In this document: piece after piece, positions 32,681 through 42,500 of the stretch | Position numbering within the stretch: position 1 is the first letter of the stretch | How the letters are laid out: each line of letters opens with the position of its first letter | Source: Sorghum bicolor | Lineage: Eukaryota > Streptophyta > Magnoliopsida > Poales > Poaceae | Assembly (NCBI RefSeq): GCF_000003195.3 | Contig: NC_012877.2 | Coordinates: forward strand, 16,113,344 to 16,177,343 | Direction: 5' to 3' | Length of the DNA stretch: 64,000 nucleotides | Program-made: the position numbers and the translations under genes | The notes under the pieces: model-generated | The model's input: only the letters and a program-made list of their open reading frames with translations | What the model was told of the DNA's origin: nothing | Databases searched by the model: none

Positions 32681-34994
32681 AACTCCCCCAAGCTTACCTC
32701 TTGCTCGTCCCTGAGCAAGGATAGACTCAGCTATGGATCATAAGTTGTTGCAATATTTTTAAAATTTGATGGTGCACATGCTTTTTAAATAAGATCTCAT
32801 CTCTGAGTTAGAGTAAACTATCAAGACTTAAAACTTACTTACTTTACCTTCACCATGGGACTTGTAACCGTCACTTCTCTCTTGAGTAGTTAAAAGATAG
32901 AACAGTCTAGTCAAGTGCCATGTCTCTTATTCTTGATCAGCTATAGCTCTGGGGTTTTTGCAGATTTTCAAATAAAACTCAGAGATTCCTTGTATGATTC
33001 TCTCAGATCTCTCTTTTGTGGTATTTCTGGATCCTTATCAAGGCAGTAATGGTATATGCCTTCTCTCAAGATATGTGGTATTTGTGGTATAAAGCATAGT
33101 GACATTATCCTATCTCTCACCCTACTCTAATAAGGCTTTAATATCTGGAGCTCATAGGTGGGAGATAAAATATACATACTTACAAGACATTTATTGCATA
33201 GTCAAACCATGGATCCAAAGAAACAAATCAATAAGTTTAATCAAGATGTGCATGTGTGGCGAATGAATGGTGTATGGTGATAATGGTGATAATAATGGTG
33301 GCAGTCTAATTCTACTTTTGCTCTTTGAGGGGATACATACCTTTCTTGCTTTTTGTAACTTCATGAGGAGAATGAGATGCTCTATATTTTTCTTTTCTCT
33401 CAGGTGGGTATCTTGTACCCCTAATTCTACTGTCGGACACTTGTCCATTTTTACCTCTCGTCTTACTTTTTCTTTTCTTTCGAGGTTCCGAGCACCTGCT
33501 CCTTTTTATTTCCTCGTTTTTTTTTTAATTTTTTTTAGAGCACTCATCTCTTGAGATAATGTAGCAAGTGGTAGTAACAAGATAACTTGAGCATTTATTT
33601 CACAAGGGAAAAACAGAAATATTTTTGGTTATTCTCTCCCAGATTAGGAGTAGAATATTTTTGGGTGATTCTGGAGATGGAAATGGATGGATATATGTGG
33701 ATGGTACTTCCAGAGTAGAAGTAGCATATATGAGTGAACGTGCAAGTGAAATCTTGATTTAACCACATGACAAGCTCCTAAGGGTCTACACAGCTTGACC
33801 ACACTCAATGCTCATAAGCAGTAAAAAGTAAATGTGTGGCTCAAAGTCTAGCAAGCATGTATATATGGCTGTGGTAGGAATTTAAACTCTCATCATACAG
33901 GAACTCATCATGCAACATTTTAAAGATTTTCAAAGATAAAATTCTTCAGAATTCTAGCATCTCTAGGAACAGATAAACAGCAGCTCAACCTTCCCATATC
34001 GTATCTGTTAACAATTTAGACTTCAGATCAAGTTTTCATCCCACAAGTTTAGGTCTAGAGCAAGCTTTAAATTATAACAGTCTAAACTTGAGAGAGAACT
34101 TAAAATGTTCAAATTAGGCAGAGCAACTATTCATCATATCCATGCTTAAGTTTTATTATTAAGATACAGATTAGCATAGCCACTTTATTTATTTATTAAA
34201 CATACTAAGCAAAAGACATATATAGAAGCACGAAATCTTTATTTGGTTTTTTTCATAGTTATGTATATTTATATTCTAAAATAATATAAGATAGATGGAA
34301 ATACTTATCGAGATAAATGGGGGTGCTCTCCCCCAAGCTGAATTTTGACGTAATTTCTCTTGATGTAGCTAGCAGGTGGCAAAGGTGTATTTGAAAGTCA
34401 GCAGCATTCTGACAGCGATTAGAATGTCCTCCGTCTGCTAGTCTTCTTGATTCTTAAATTCTGTGGAGCTCAAATAGACAACAAAGCTTGTGGAACTGAT
34501 TAAGTGTTAGCATAAATATCTAGCCTTTATCATGTTGAGACTCCTTAATAATTATTACTCCCTGTTTTTATATTTTTTTATTTTATAAAGCAGAAAAGAA
34601 ATATTTATTTTATTTTTATACCACCACAGTGAATGTACTTATGGGGTTTATGCCACTCGTATACTCACATGGGGCTTACTGTTTTTCGCATTTTTATTTT
34701 CTTTTATTTTTAAGATAGTATGAATATGATTAACTAAGTAAACTAGTTGAAATAATTGAAAGGGAAAGGATAACTACCAAGTTTACCTCTTGGCAAGACG
34801 TTTGGTGTTTTTAAGTCCTCCGAACGGGACTCTCCATTTTTTCAATCGTCCTGAGGTTCGTTGGGTGGCGTAGTCGGTACTTCCGGCAGCGCCTCCTCTT
34901 CGTGTATAGTTATCTTCATTTTCCACACCTGACTTGGTGCTTCGGTCTCCTCTGGATAATTCTATTTAAACTCTACGTCTTCTGACCTTACAAC
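32681..34994 (-). other. Non-coding 3' region of the gag-only element
   Basis: About 2.3 kb of AT-rich sequence stands where the polymerase genes would be in an autonomous element. I find no reverse transcriptase, integrase or envelope motifs on either strand. Short homopolymer runs (T-rich at 33518-33536) are the only structure noted. Confidence 0.75.
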
Positions 34995-37490
34995 TTATCC
35001 TTCATAGTCTGCCCATCTGTCCTTGATGATCTGCCTCCTCTGGTTGCGGTTGCGTCGCTTTCTTACCTGCTTAGATTCTTTAATGATATAGTTAGGGTCA
35101 GTAAAATAACGGCGTACCTTCTCTGAGGGGAAGTGCATATGGACTTCTCCAGTTCCAATGTAGATAATTGCTTTAACGGTGCTGAGGAACGGTCTTCCAA
35201 GGATGATGTGTGGATCATACTTGTCTTCTCCCATGTCAATAACTTGAAAGTCTGTGTAGACAAAGTGATCGTCTATTTTGACTGGGACATCAGTTACTAT
35301 TCCTTTAACTTCTCGAAATGTCTGATCTGCCATCTGGAGCTGAATGTATGTTGGTCTTAGGGGCATGGTTCCGAACAAGAGCCGATAGGTGACTGCTGCC
35401 ATTATGTTGACGCCCGATCCGGTGTCACAAGTTGCCTTGTAGAAGTTGTATCCATTTATGAAGCAGTAAATGCTTGGCATTCCTGGGTCGTCCTTCTTGG
35501 TCAAAAGCGGTGACTTAAGTTGGTGATCTTGGCCTCCATGAACTACAGTGACCATCTTAGCTGACTCGGTACACACTTGCTTGTTCCCGTTCCTCCTGTT
35601 GGTCCTCTTCCTTGATTTACGTCTGGATTGATCTGGAATTTGTGTAGTCTTGTTCCTGAAGAAAAACGTCTCCTTTCTCCCTTTGATGTAGAAACTGATC
35701 TTGGCAGCACTAGCGTAGATGATAGCTCTCGTGGTATTCAATAATGGCCTCCCTAAGATGATAGGTGCCCTCTCATCATTTCCGGTCTCTACTACTACGA
35801 AGTCTGCTAGAGCATATAAGGTACCAACTCGGACACAAAGGTTCTTCAATATTCCTTTTGGAAAAGTTATCGTCTGATCTACAAACTGCAAACACATGGT
35901 TGTTTCTAATAAAGGATATGTAAAGAATTTTTCATAGAGTACCCTGGGTATAATGTTCACGCTAGAGCCAAAGTCGCAGAGTGCTTCTGGAACGTCCACC
36001 ATGCCGATGGAGATCGGGAAGACGGGGCGTGCTGGATCGCCTCTCTTGACTGGCAGAAGGTCAATAGAGAATTTAGTGACGGGGTTACTCCAATTATTAC
36101 CTGCATCAAACATGTCTACAAGATTTGCAGATTCTAATCCTTCCGGTTGTGATGGTATACCGGGGTTAGTAGCAGGAACAACAGCAGCTATTTGATTTAA
36201 CTGAGATTCAATCATTTTATTAAAGCTAATTTGATTCTTGATGGCAGTAGAGAAATTATCCATTCTATTATTTATATTTTCTAGCATTTTATCATTAGAT
36301 GCCAATTTCTTAGATAGGTTATCCATTAGCTTTCCTTGATTAGACACTAACTCTCTCAGAGGTGGAAAATTACTATTATTGTTGTAAGAATTGTTACCTT
36401 GATAATTACCTGAGTAGTTAGGCCTCTGTTGGTTCCAACCTTGATTTTGTTGAGGACGGTTGTAATAGTTTTTGTTATTGTTGTTGATGTAGTTTACATT
36501 CTCGAGCATCTCAGGGCAGTGGTTGCCTGAGTGTCCAGTATCTCCACACTCCTCACAAGTCATGTGAGAGTCGTAGATGTGCATAACTTCCTTCTTATCT
36601 CCAGCTCTATCGTCGAGCTTCTTCATGAGCAGGTCTAGCTTTGCAGACAACATGTCTACCTCCTTGAGCTGATGCATACCTCCACCTCTCTTGCGTGTCT
36701 GGGTCCTCTCTTCATTCCAGCTTTGATTGGACACCATCTTCTCCACAAGAGCTGTGGCTTGTGGTATTGTAAGTGATAAGAATGCTCCTCCAGCTACAGC
36801 GTCCATGGTCTCTCGGGCACTATTGCCGAGCCCATGATAAAATGTCTGCATCAATAGCCAACTTTCCATTCCATGATGGGGACATTCTAGGATGTAGTCT
36901 TGGAAGCGCTCCCATGCTTCTGGAACAGATTCATCATTTTGTTGCTGAAAACTTGTAATCTTCCCACGGAGAGCATTGGTCTTGCCCATGGGAAAGAACT
37001 TTGCCAGGAAGTTTGTTGAGCAGAGTGCCCACGTAGTATTCTTCTCCTTCGTAGCGTAGAACCACTGCTTTGCTCTCCCTAACAGTGAGAATGGGAAGAG
37101 GCGAAGTAGTATAGCATCTTTGGAAACTCCTGATATGGTGAATGTGTTGCAAATCTCCAGGAAGTGTTGTAAATGAGCACTAACATCTTCGTGTGCCTTC
37201 CCACAGAACTGGTTGGATTGCACCATGTTGATAAGTCCAGGCTTGAGCTCAAAGTTGCCATCGATCTCTACAGCAGGTCCAGTGCGGATGTTGTCCATAG
37301 TGGGAGCTGAGAACTCGCGAATTGATTTGTTTGCCATGGCTTCGAACTCTAAAGACAAGTTCCGGTGATCTTCTTGATTGGATGAAGCTTCTTGCTGAAG
37401 TGTTGATGATCTCTTCTTGAGCTTGGCTCTCGTCTTGAATAATGCTTCAGGATTGTCAACAAAATTTCCTGGAAGATGTCTTCTATTCAT
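34995..37490 (-). CDS. gag-protease polyprotein with two retropepsin-like domains (831 aa)
   Basis: An intact ORF from ATG 37490 (MNRRHLPGNF) to the stop at 34995. Residues about 100-230 form the retrotransposon gag domain (FCGKAHEDVSAHLQHF, FLAKFFP, AWERFQDYI). A zinc knuckle CEECGDTGHSGNHC lies at 312-325, followed by an Asn-rich linker. Two aspartic-protease-like units follow. The first (about 488-600) has ALCDFGSSVNII (Asp 506) and IILGRPLL at 577-584. The second (about 671-790) has TCDTGSGVNIM (Asp 689-Thr-Gly) and IILGRPFL at 762-769. Retropepsins normally act as homodimers, so a covalent pair is notable. No polymerase follows. Lack of any stop in 2.5 kb, unlike its neighbours, suggests recent activity or selection. 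Confidence 0.9.
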   Translation of the reverse strand: MNRRHLPGNFVDNPEALFKTRAKLKKRSSTLQQEASSNQEDHRNLSLEFEAMANKSIREFSAPTMDNIRTGPAVEIDGNFELKPGLINMVQSNQFCGKAHEDVSAHLQHFLEICNTFTISGVSKDAILLRLFPFSLLGRAKQWFYATKEKNTTWALCSTNFLAKFFPMGKTNALRGKITSFQQQNDESVPEAWERFQDYILECPHHGMESWLLMQTFYHGLGNSARETMDAVAGGAFLSLTIPQATALVEKMVSNQSWNEERTQTRKRGGGMHQLKEVDMLSAKLDLLMKKLDDRAGDKKEVMHIYDSHMTCEECGDTGHSGNHCPEMLENVNYINNNNKNYYNRPQQNQGWNQQRPNYSGNYQGNNSYNNNSNFPPLRELVSNQGKLMDNLSKKLASNDKMLENINNRMDNFSTAIKNQISFNKMIESQLNQIAAVVPATNPGIPSQPEGLESANLVDMFDAGNNWSNPVTKFSIDLLPVKRGDPARPVFPISIGMVDVPEALCDFGSSVNIIPRVLYEKFFTYPLLETTMCLQFVDQTITFPKGILKNLCVRVGTLYALADFVVVETGNDERAPIILGRPLLNTTRAIIYASAAKISFYIKGRKETFFFRNKTTQIPDQSRRKSRKRTNRRNGNKQVCTESAKMVTVVHGGQDHQLKSPLLTKKDDPGMPSIYCFINGYNFYKATCDTGSGVNIMAAVTYRLLFGTMPLRPTYIQLQMADQTFREVKGIVTDVPVKIDDHFVYTDFQVIDMGEDKYDPHIILGRPFLSTVKAIIYIGTGEVHMHFPSEKVRRYFTDPNYIIKESKQVRKRRNRNQRRQIIKDRWADYEG

Positions 37491-37621
37491 ACATTCCCCT
37501 GCATAAGATAAAATAGAAAAATATAGGGATAAAACTGTATGAGAGAATAGATAAGCTCAATCATATTAGTGATGCGAATGATAACTCAAAATCTTTTATT
37601 CCATTCCCGATTAGTAATCAA

Positions 37622-37650
37622 CCTTCCCCGGCAACGGCGCCAAAAATGCT
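37622..37650 (-). other. Primer-binding site, Athila type
   Basis: The reverse complement reads AGCATTTTTGGCGCCGTTGC then CGGGGAAGG. TGGCGCCGTTGCCGGGGA is the site typical of Athila-clade elements, usually ascribed to tRNA-Asp. It touches the LTR at 37651. Confidence 0.85.
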
Positions 37651-38470
37651 TGTTGGGTATTCTTAACATCATTACCAAAAGTAGACTAAGTTCTCTAAAT
37701 CTAGTAACAGTGACAAAAATGCCAAACCTATCTCTCACACCACTTAAGCCAAGTTGTCATCCCCAGCATGACATGAGAGACGCGGTATTGAAATATGCAA
37801 TTGCTCTTCTAAATAAATAATGAATGGGATCTGCAAGCGCACAGATTAATACCGATGTAGCATTTTAACCGGGAAGTATTCCAGGTATCGTTATTTATAT
37901 TTTTACCACTGGGAAGGGATTAGCAATCATCACTATTGATTACAGAATAGAATATGAGATTGAGCATCTATCATTGCATGTATAATTGAGAACATTATAT
38001 CTAACTCTTCATACAGGGATAAGTGTCACATAAAAGATATATGAAATAACGAATAGTGACAAGGATAACTAATCTGATCTAGCCACATAATAAATATGAT
38101 AAGCACCTCAATTAGATACTCTAGAAAGTCATTAGCATGGTATTAGAACGAACTACAAGAATATTCCCTAAGTTATTCTCAACTATATAGTCTAGCATTA
38201 TCATAATTAGTGCAAGCATACTTAGCAATCATTGCGAGACAAGACTACGCCCATGCATAGTGATATTAGCAAGGTAAATGAGAAACATAGCAATCACTCC
38301 CCTGTAATAATATTGCTCTGCCAGCCCAATACACGAGAGGGGGACTATATAAGAATCAATGAAGCTGTCACTATCACGAACTACCCCACGATCTGGCATA
38401 TTGGGTACAATCGCAGATAAATACGATATAGGCACCACGCCTACATAATATCTATCATTTACCCATGGAT
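37651..38470 (-). repeat. Athila-like LTR, copy B (right, truncated to 820 bp)
   Basis: It matches copy A from TGTTGGGTATTC up to ACCCATGGAT, then stops abruptly at the duplication joint. The missing half is the U3 (promoter) end in the element's own orientation, so this element has lost its 5' promoter. Confidence 0.92.
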
Positions 38471-38835
38471 GGTGGTGTCCCTTTCCCACCTAACGCACTT
38501 ACTCAAGCGGCGGCGGGTCCAAGCAGCAACAACCGGAGATCTAGGATGGTGGTGGGGAAGCATCCTGGATCTAGGGTAGCGTGGCGGTGCCCCCTTTGAT
38601 GCTAGCCAGCTGGAGATCTGGGGCAGCGTGGATCTAGGGCAACGAGGTGTAGCCCTGCTCGAGGCTGGCCACAGCGAGGTGGAGCTACCGCACGGCCACT
38701 GTGTTGAGCTGGCTCCAGTCATCTCACTGCATGGGGGTGGTGGTGGGACCCACTATGTGGAGACGCAAAGAGATGGAGGGAGGACGATTATTTGAGTTCC
38801 GTGATGCCTCTAACCCAAAATGGGTCCTGGGCACT

Positions 38836-39003
38836 CAGGGGCGAAGCCACGTTGGCTTTCCCTGGTGCACGAGCACAGTGGTAAAATAATAGTTTGCTAA
38901 TACGTGCCTTAAATTTTCTATGTATTTTCTTTTAAATTTTATACATTCCTTTATGTTTGATAGAGTGTGCACCAGGGTTAGTTTTGAGATGGCTTCGCCC
39001 CTG
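38836..39003. mobile_element. hAT-like MITE, copy 2 (duplicated)
   Basis: The same 168-bp element and flanking 8-bp repeats as copy 1, carried along by the 9.6-kb tandem duplication rather than by a new transposition, since the flanks are also shared. Confidence 0.88.
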
Positions 39004-39532
39004 TGGGTACTACTACATCACTACGACATGTTGGGGCATTAGCACCGGTCGGGAAGGGCCTCTTGCCCCGGTTCCCGAGCCGGTGCTGCCCTTCCGGGAC
39101 TAAAGGCCCACCCTTTAGTCCCGGTCCGGGTTACTGGGGCTAAAGCCCCCGGTTGGTAATACCAACTAGTGTTAAAGGGTCCTACCAGGGTTGCCACGTT
39201 GCAGGACCCTTTAACACCGGTTGGTATTACCAACCGGTATTAAAGGGTTTCTTTTTTTTGGTTCACTTCTTCGGTTCTGTTTATTGTTTTTATATAACAA
39301 TAATAGGTTTTTCAATACATATTTTTTGCTGATACAATAATATATTTATATTACATGCATATTAAGCATATATAAATGAAAATTATAGGCTTAGCTTTAT
39401 AATTAAGCATTGCCTATAATAAAATGAATAGGCCACATGAAAAATTAAATAGATATGTAAAAAGCTTTATATATAGTTTTATAAGTACAAAATTCGTAAC
39501 ACATATATACATAGAGTTTTTTCTCCCAGTGT

Positions 39533-42500
39533 CTAAAACCGATACAAATGATCATCGTTGTTTGGAATAAGAGTTTCGTTACCGTTGAAGTAAAACTCGC
39601 CATTTGGATTGATCACTTGCTCACGGAGAAATCCTACTATCGTCTCTTGGATAACTTTGATTCGTTCTTTTTGCATGACCTTTTCCCTCAACCATTCCAT
39701 CTTTAATTTGAAATAAATAAAAAGGTATTAGTTATCTAAGTTATTCAATATAATTCAGGAGATAATGAAAAGAGACATGTAACGTACTCTGAGCGTCTCT
39801 ATGGGTGTTTGATTGACTTGTGCCATCATGAATTTGCACACGTAATATGCACATAGGTTGTTCCCCCCTTCTTGTCTTAAACACCACTGTACGATATATA
39901 TATATATATATATAATATTCACGACCATGACAATAAGAAGGCTAAAAGTTAGCGAAAGTTTGCTAGCTAGTAAAACTTACTTGTGGATGAATTATGTTAA
40001 GCGGCGCTTTACATCTACTGAGATGTTCACGGTCAATAAATCTTTCCCAAACCCTACACACAACCATTGTGGATCGTGAACTAATAATTACACAGTCATA
40101 TTTTGATATTCTTCTAGCTGAGATCGACATTACGTACCTTTGAATAATGTTTACCATTTGTTGATAATTTTCTTGTGGTTTTCTCATTGAGTCAAAGATT
40201 ATCAACCGGTTCCTAGGAATTTCAATGACCATGAGTATCCAGTGAAAGTTGTTTACAACATATATATAGTCAGGCCTATATATAACTATATAAAACTTGT
40301 CTCGAGTAATAATAAGTAAAATAAAATATACATGCACTTAATAACTATATAACTCACTCGAAGTTGAAGGGGAAGAGTATTTTTTGTTTTTCTTTTTGGT
40401 TCACAAAGAACCTCATAAGATTGGTGCAGACTTCTATCTCATGAGATGATGTCCACACTACCTGCGGAGCCTTGAAAACAATATAAGGGTCAACGAACCC
40501 AATACTATTGTTATTTCTGATTCTGAGCTCTCTCATTTGGTGCCTGAATATATACATACAAATCCTAAGTGAGTAAGGATTATATACATGTAAATAAAGA
40601 AGTAGAAGTTTAATAAAAAGAAAGAAATACTTACAGACAAAAGCAGTTGACAAGAGATTTGTCGAGAGCATCGCGGTGACTGTTGGGTATTCTTAACATC
40701 ATTACCAAAAGTAGACTAAGTTCTCTAAATCTAGTAACGGTGCCAAAAATGCCAAACCTATCTCTCACACCACTTAAGCCAAGTTGTCATCCCCAGCATG
40801 ACATGAGAGACGCGGTATTGAAATATGCAATTGCTCTTCTAAATAAATAATGAATGGGATCTGCAAGCGCACAGATTAATACCGATGTAGCATTTTAACC
40901 GGGAAGTATTCCAGGTATCGTTATTTATATTTTTACCACTGGGAAGGGATTAGCAATCATCACTATTGATTACAGAATAGAATATGAGATTGAGCATCTA
41001 TCATTGCATGTATAATTGAGAACATTATATCTAACTCTTCATACAGGGATAAGTGTCACATAAAAGATATATGAAATAACGAATAGTGACAAGGATAACT
41101 AATCTGATCTAGCCACATAATAAATATGATAAGCACCTCAATTAGATACTCTAGAAAGTCATTAGCATGGTATTAGAACGAACTACAAGAATATTCCCTA
41201 AGTTATTCTCAACTATATAGTCTAGCATTATCATAATTAGTGCAAGCATACTTAGCAATCATTGCGAGACAAGACTACGCCCATGCATAGTGATATTAGC
41301 AAGGTAAATGAGAAACATAGCAATCACTCTCCTGTAATAATATTGCTCTGCCAGCCCAATACACGAGAGGGGGACTATATAAGAATCAATGAAGCTGTCA
41401 CTATCACGAACTACCCCACGATCTGGCATATTGGGTACAATCGCAGATAAATACGGTATAAGCACCACGTCTACACAATATCTATCATTTACCCATGGAT
41501 CCGATGGATAAACGCTATACGAACCTAAGCATGTATATAGATCCAATCTAACTAAGCCAAGTACATAACTATGATAAACTAAGAACAATATAATCTTGAA
41601 TATAAGCAAATAGAGCAAAGTCATAAGCAATATATTGAAGTAGAACAAAGTCATATTCATAATATTGAAGAACAAAGATAATTAGAAAGTAATTAGAAGC
41701 ACAATTAGAGAATTACCAAAAATCCTCTTGACAGATCCGGAAACCAATCGAAGATTGACTCCTTCTAGTTCTAATCCTATGTAGCTATGCTAATCTAGAT
41801 ATCTAATTGATGTGGTGGCTCTAATCTTGATCAGAGGCTTCTTCTCCCTTGAGGAACAATGAATTAGGGTTGAGAGGCTCTCTCCTCCAGGGGCCAGGGT
41901 GTCTGGTTTTATAGTCCCTTCAAGTGAATATGGGCCATTGGATCAAACTGACATAGATTGTATGGTTTAGATTCATCCTTTAGGTCGGTGGAGATCTCCC
42001 ACAACGCAGAGTCCTGATTGGACTCCCAGAGGGGGCGGGCGCCCAGGGCAGGAGGGCGGGCGCCCTGCCTCTGGCCCCGTTTCGCCTCCGCTTCGGTCTC
42101 GTGGCTTCTGGAGTCTTCTAGATGTAAGATAATTGCGCGGCACGTTAATATCTCTATGTAATCCCGACGTGTGGGCCTTTCTTCCGTATTTCCTGATAAC
42201 CCCCTGCAGAAATAGACAAACACCAAAACTCGTGGAATTCTGTCAGATAAAACCCTAAGTCTGGATGTTGATTTCATTTGGATCCTTTTCTTTGTTTATT
42301 TGATAATTAAATTTGATACTTAAGGACCGTCAACAGTGACATAATTGGTGCAATTCTTCGAACTGCACGTATATGAGGTCATCTCCACGGAAGTAGTGAT
42401 GTTGTCTAATACGAACAGAAATCCAATTATCTCCCCCTTTAGACGCCTCAATGCACCACTTGTTTATTGCAAACATTTGTGTGCCGAGCTCATATAAACG

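Larger units (their letters stand above)
28822..38470. repeat. Tandem duplication, unit 1 (9,649 bp)
   Basis: Bases 28822 onward and 38471 onward are nearly identical through the hAT MITE, the left CACTA end and the Ulp1 exons. The join at 38470/38471 links ACCCATGGAT inside an LTR to GGTGGTGTCCC, which in unit 1 starts at 28822. Unit 1 contains the Athila-like element; in unit 2 that element is a solo LTR. Differences between the units include a handful of substitutions and a 6-bp change in a TA repeat (30242 versus 39896). Confidence 0.93.
31026..38470 (-). mobile_element. Non-autonomous Athila-like gypsy element with gag-protease only
   Basis: Left LTR 31026-32680, internal region 32681-37650 and right LTR 37651-38470 (truncated). 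On the minus strand the right LTR is followed by a primer site TGGCGCCGTTGCCGGGGA, the type found in Athila elements. The only coding region is one 831-codon gag-protease ORF; no reverse transcriptase, RNase H or integrase is present. A purine tract TTGGGGGAGTT (revcomp of about 32681-32691) precedes the 3' LTR. Target duplication GTGAC is at 31021-31025; the right partner was lost in unit 1 but survives at 42336-42340 beside the solo LTR. Confidence 0.9.
38471..42340. repeat. Tandem duplication, unit 2
   Basis: This repeats 28822-31025 at an offset of 9,649 bp (9,655 after the TA repeat), followed by the solo LTR 40681-42335 and the second GTGAC target duplication. To the right the CACTA element continues, so unit 2 is the one that keeps the original right flank. 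Confidence 0.92.

Noticed and set aside
33191..33554. ORFs on both strands within the Athila-like internal region
   Set aside because: Short, overlapping, AT-rich and without motifs; treated as non-coding 3' region.
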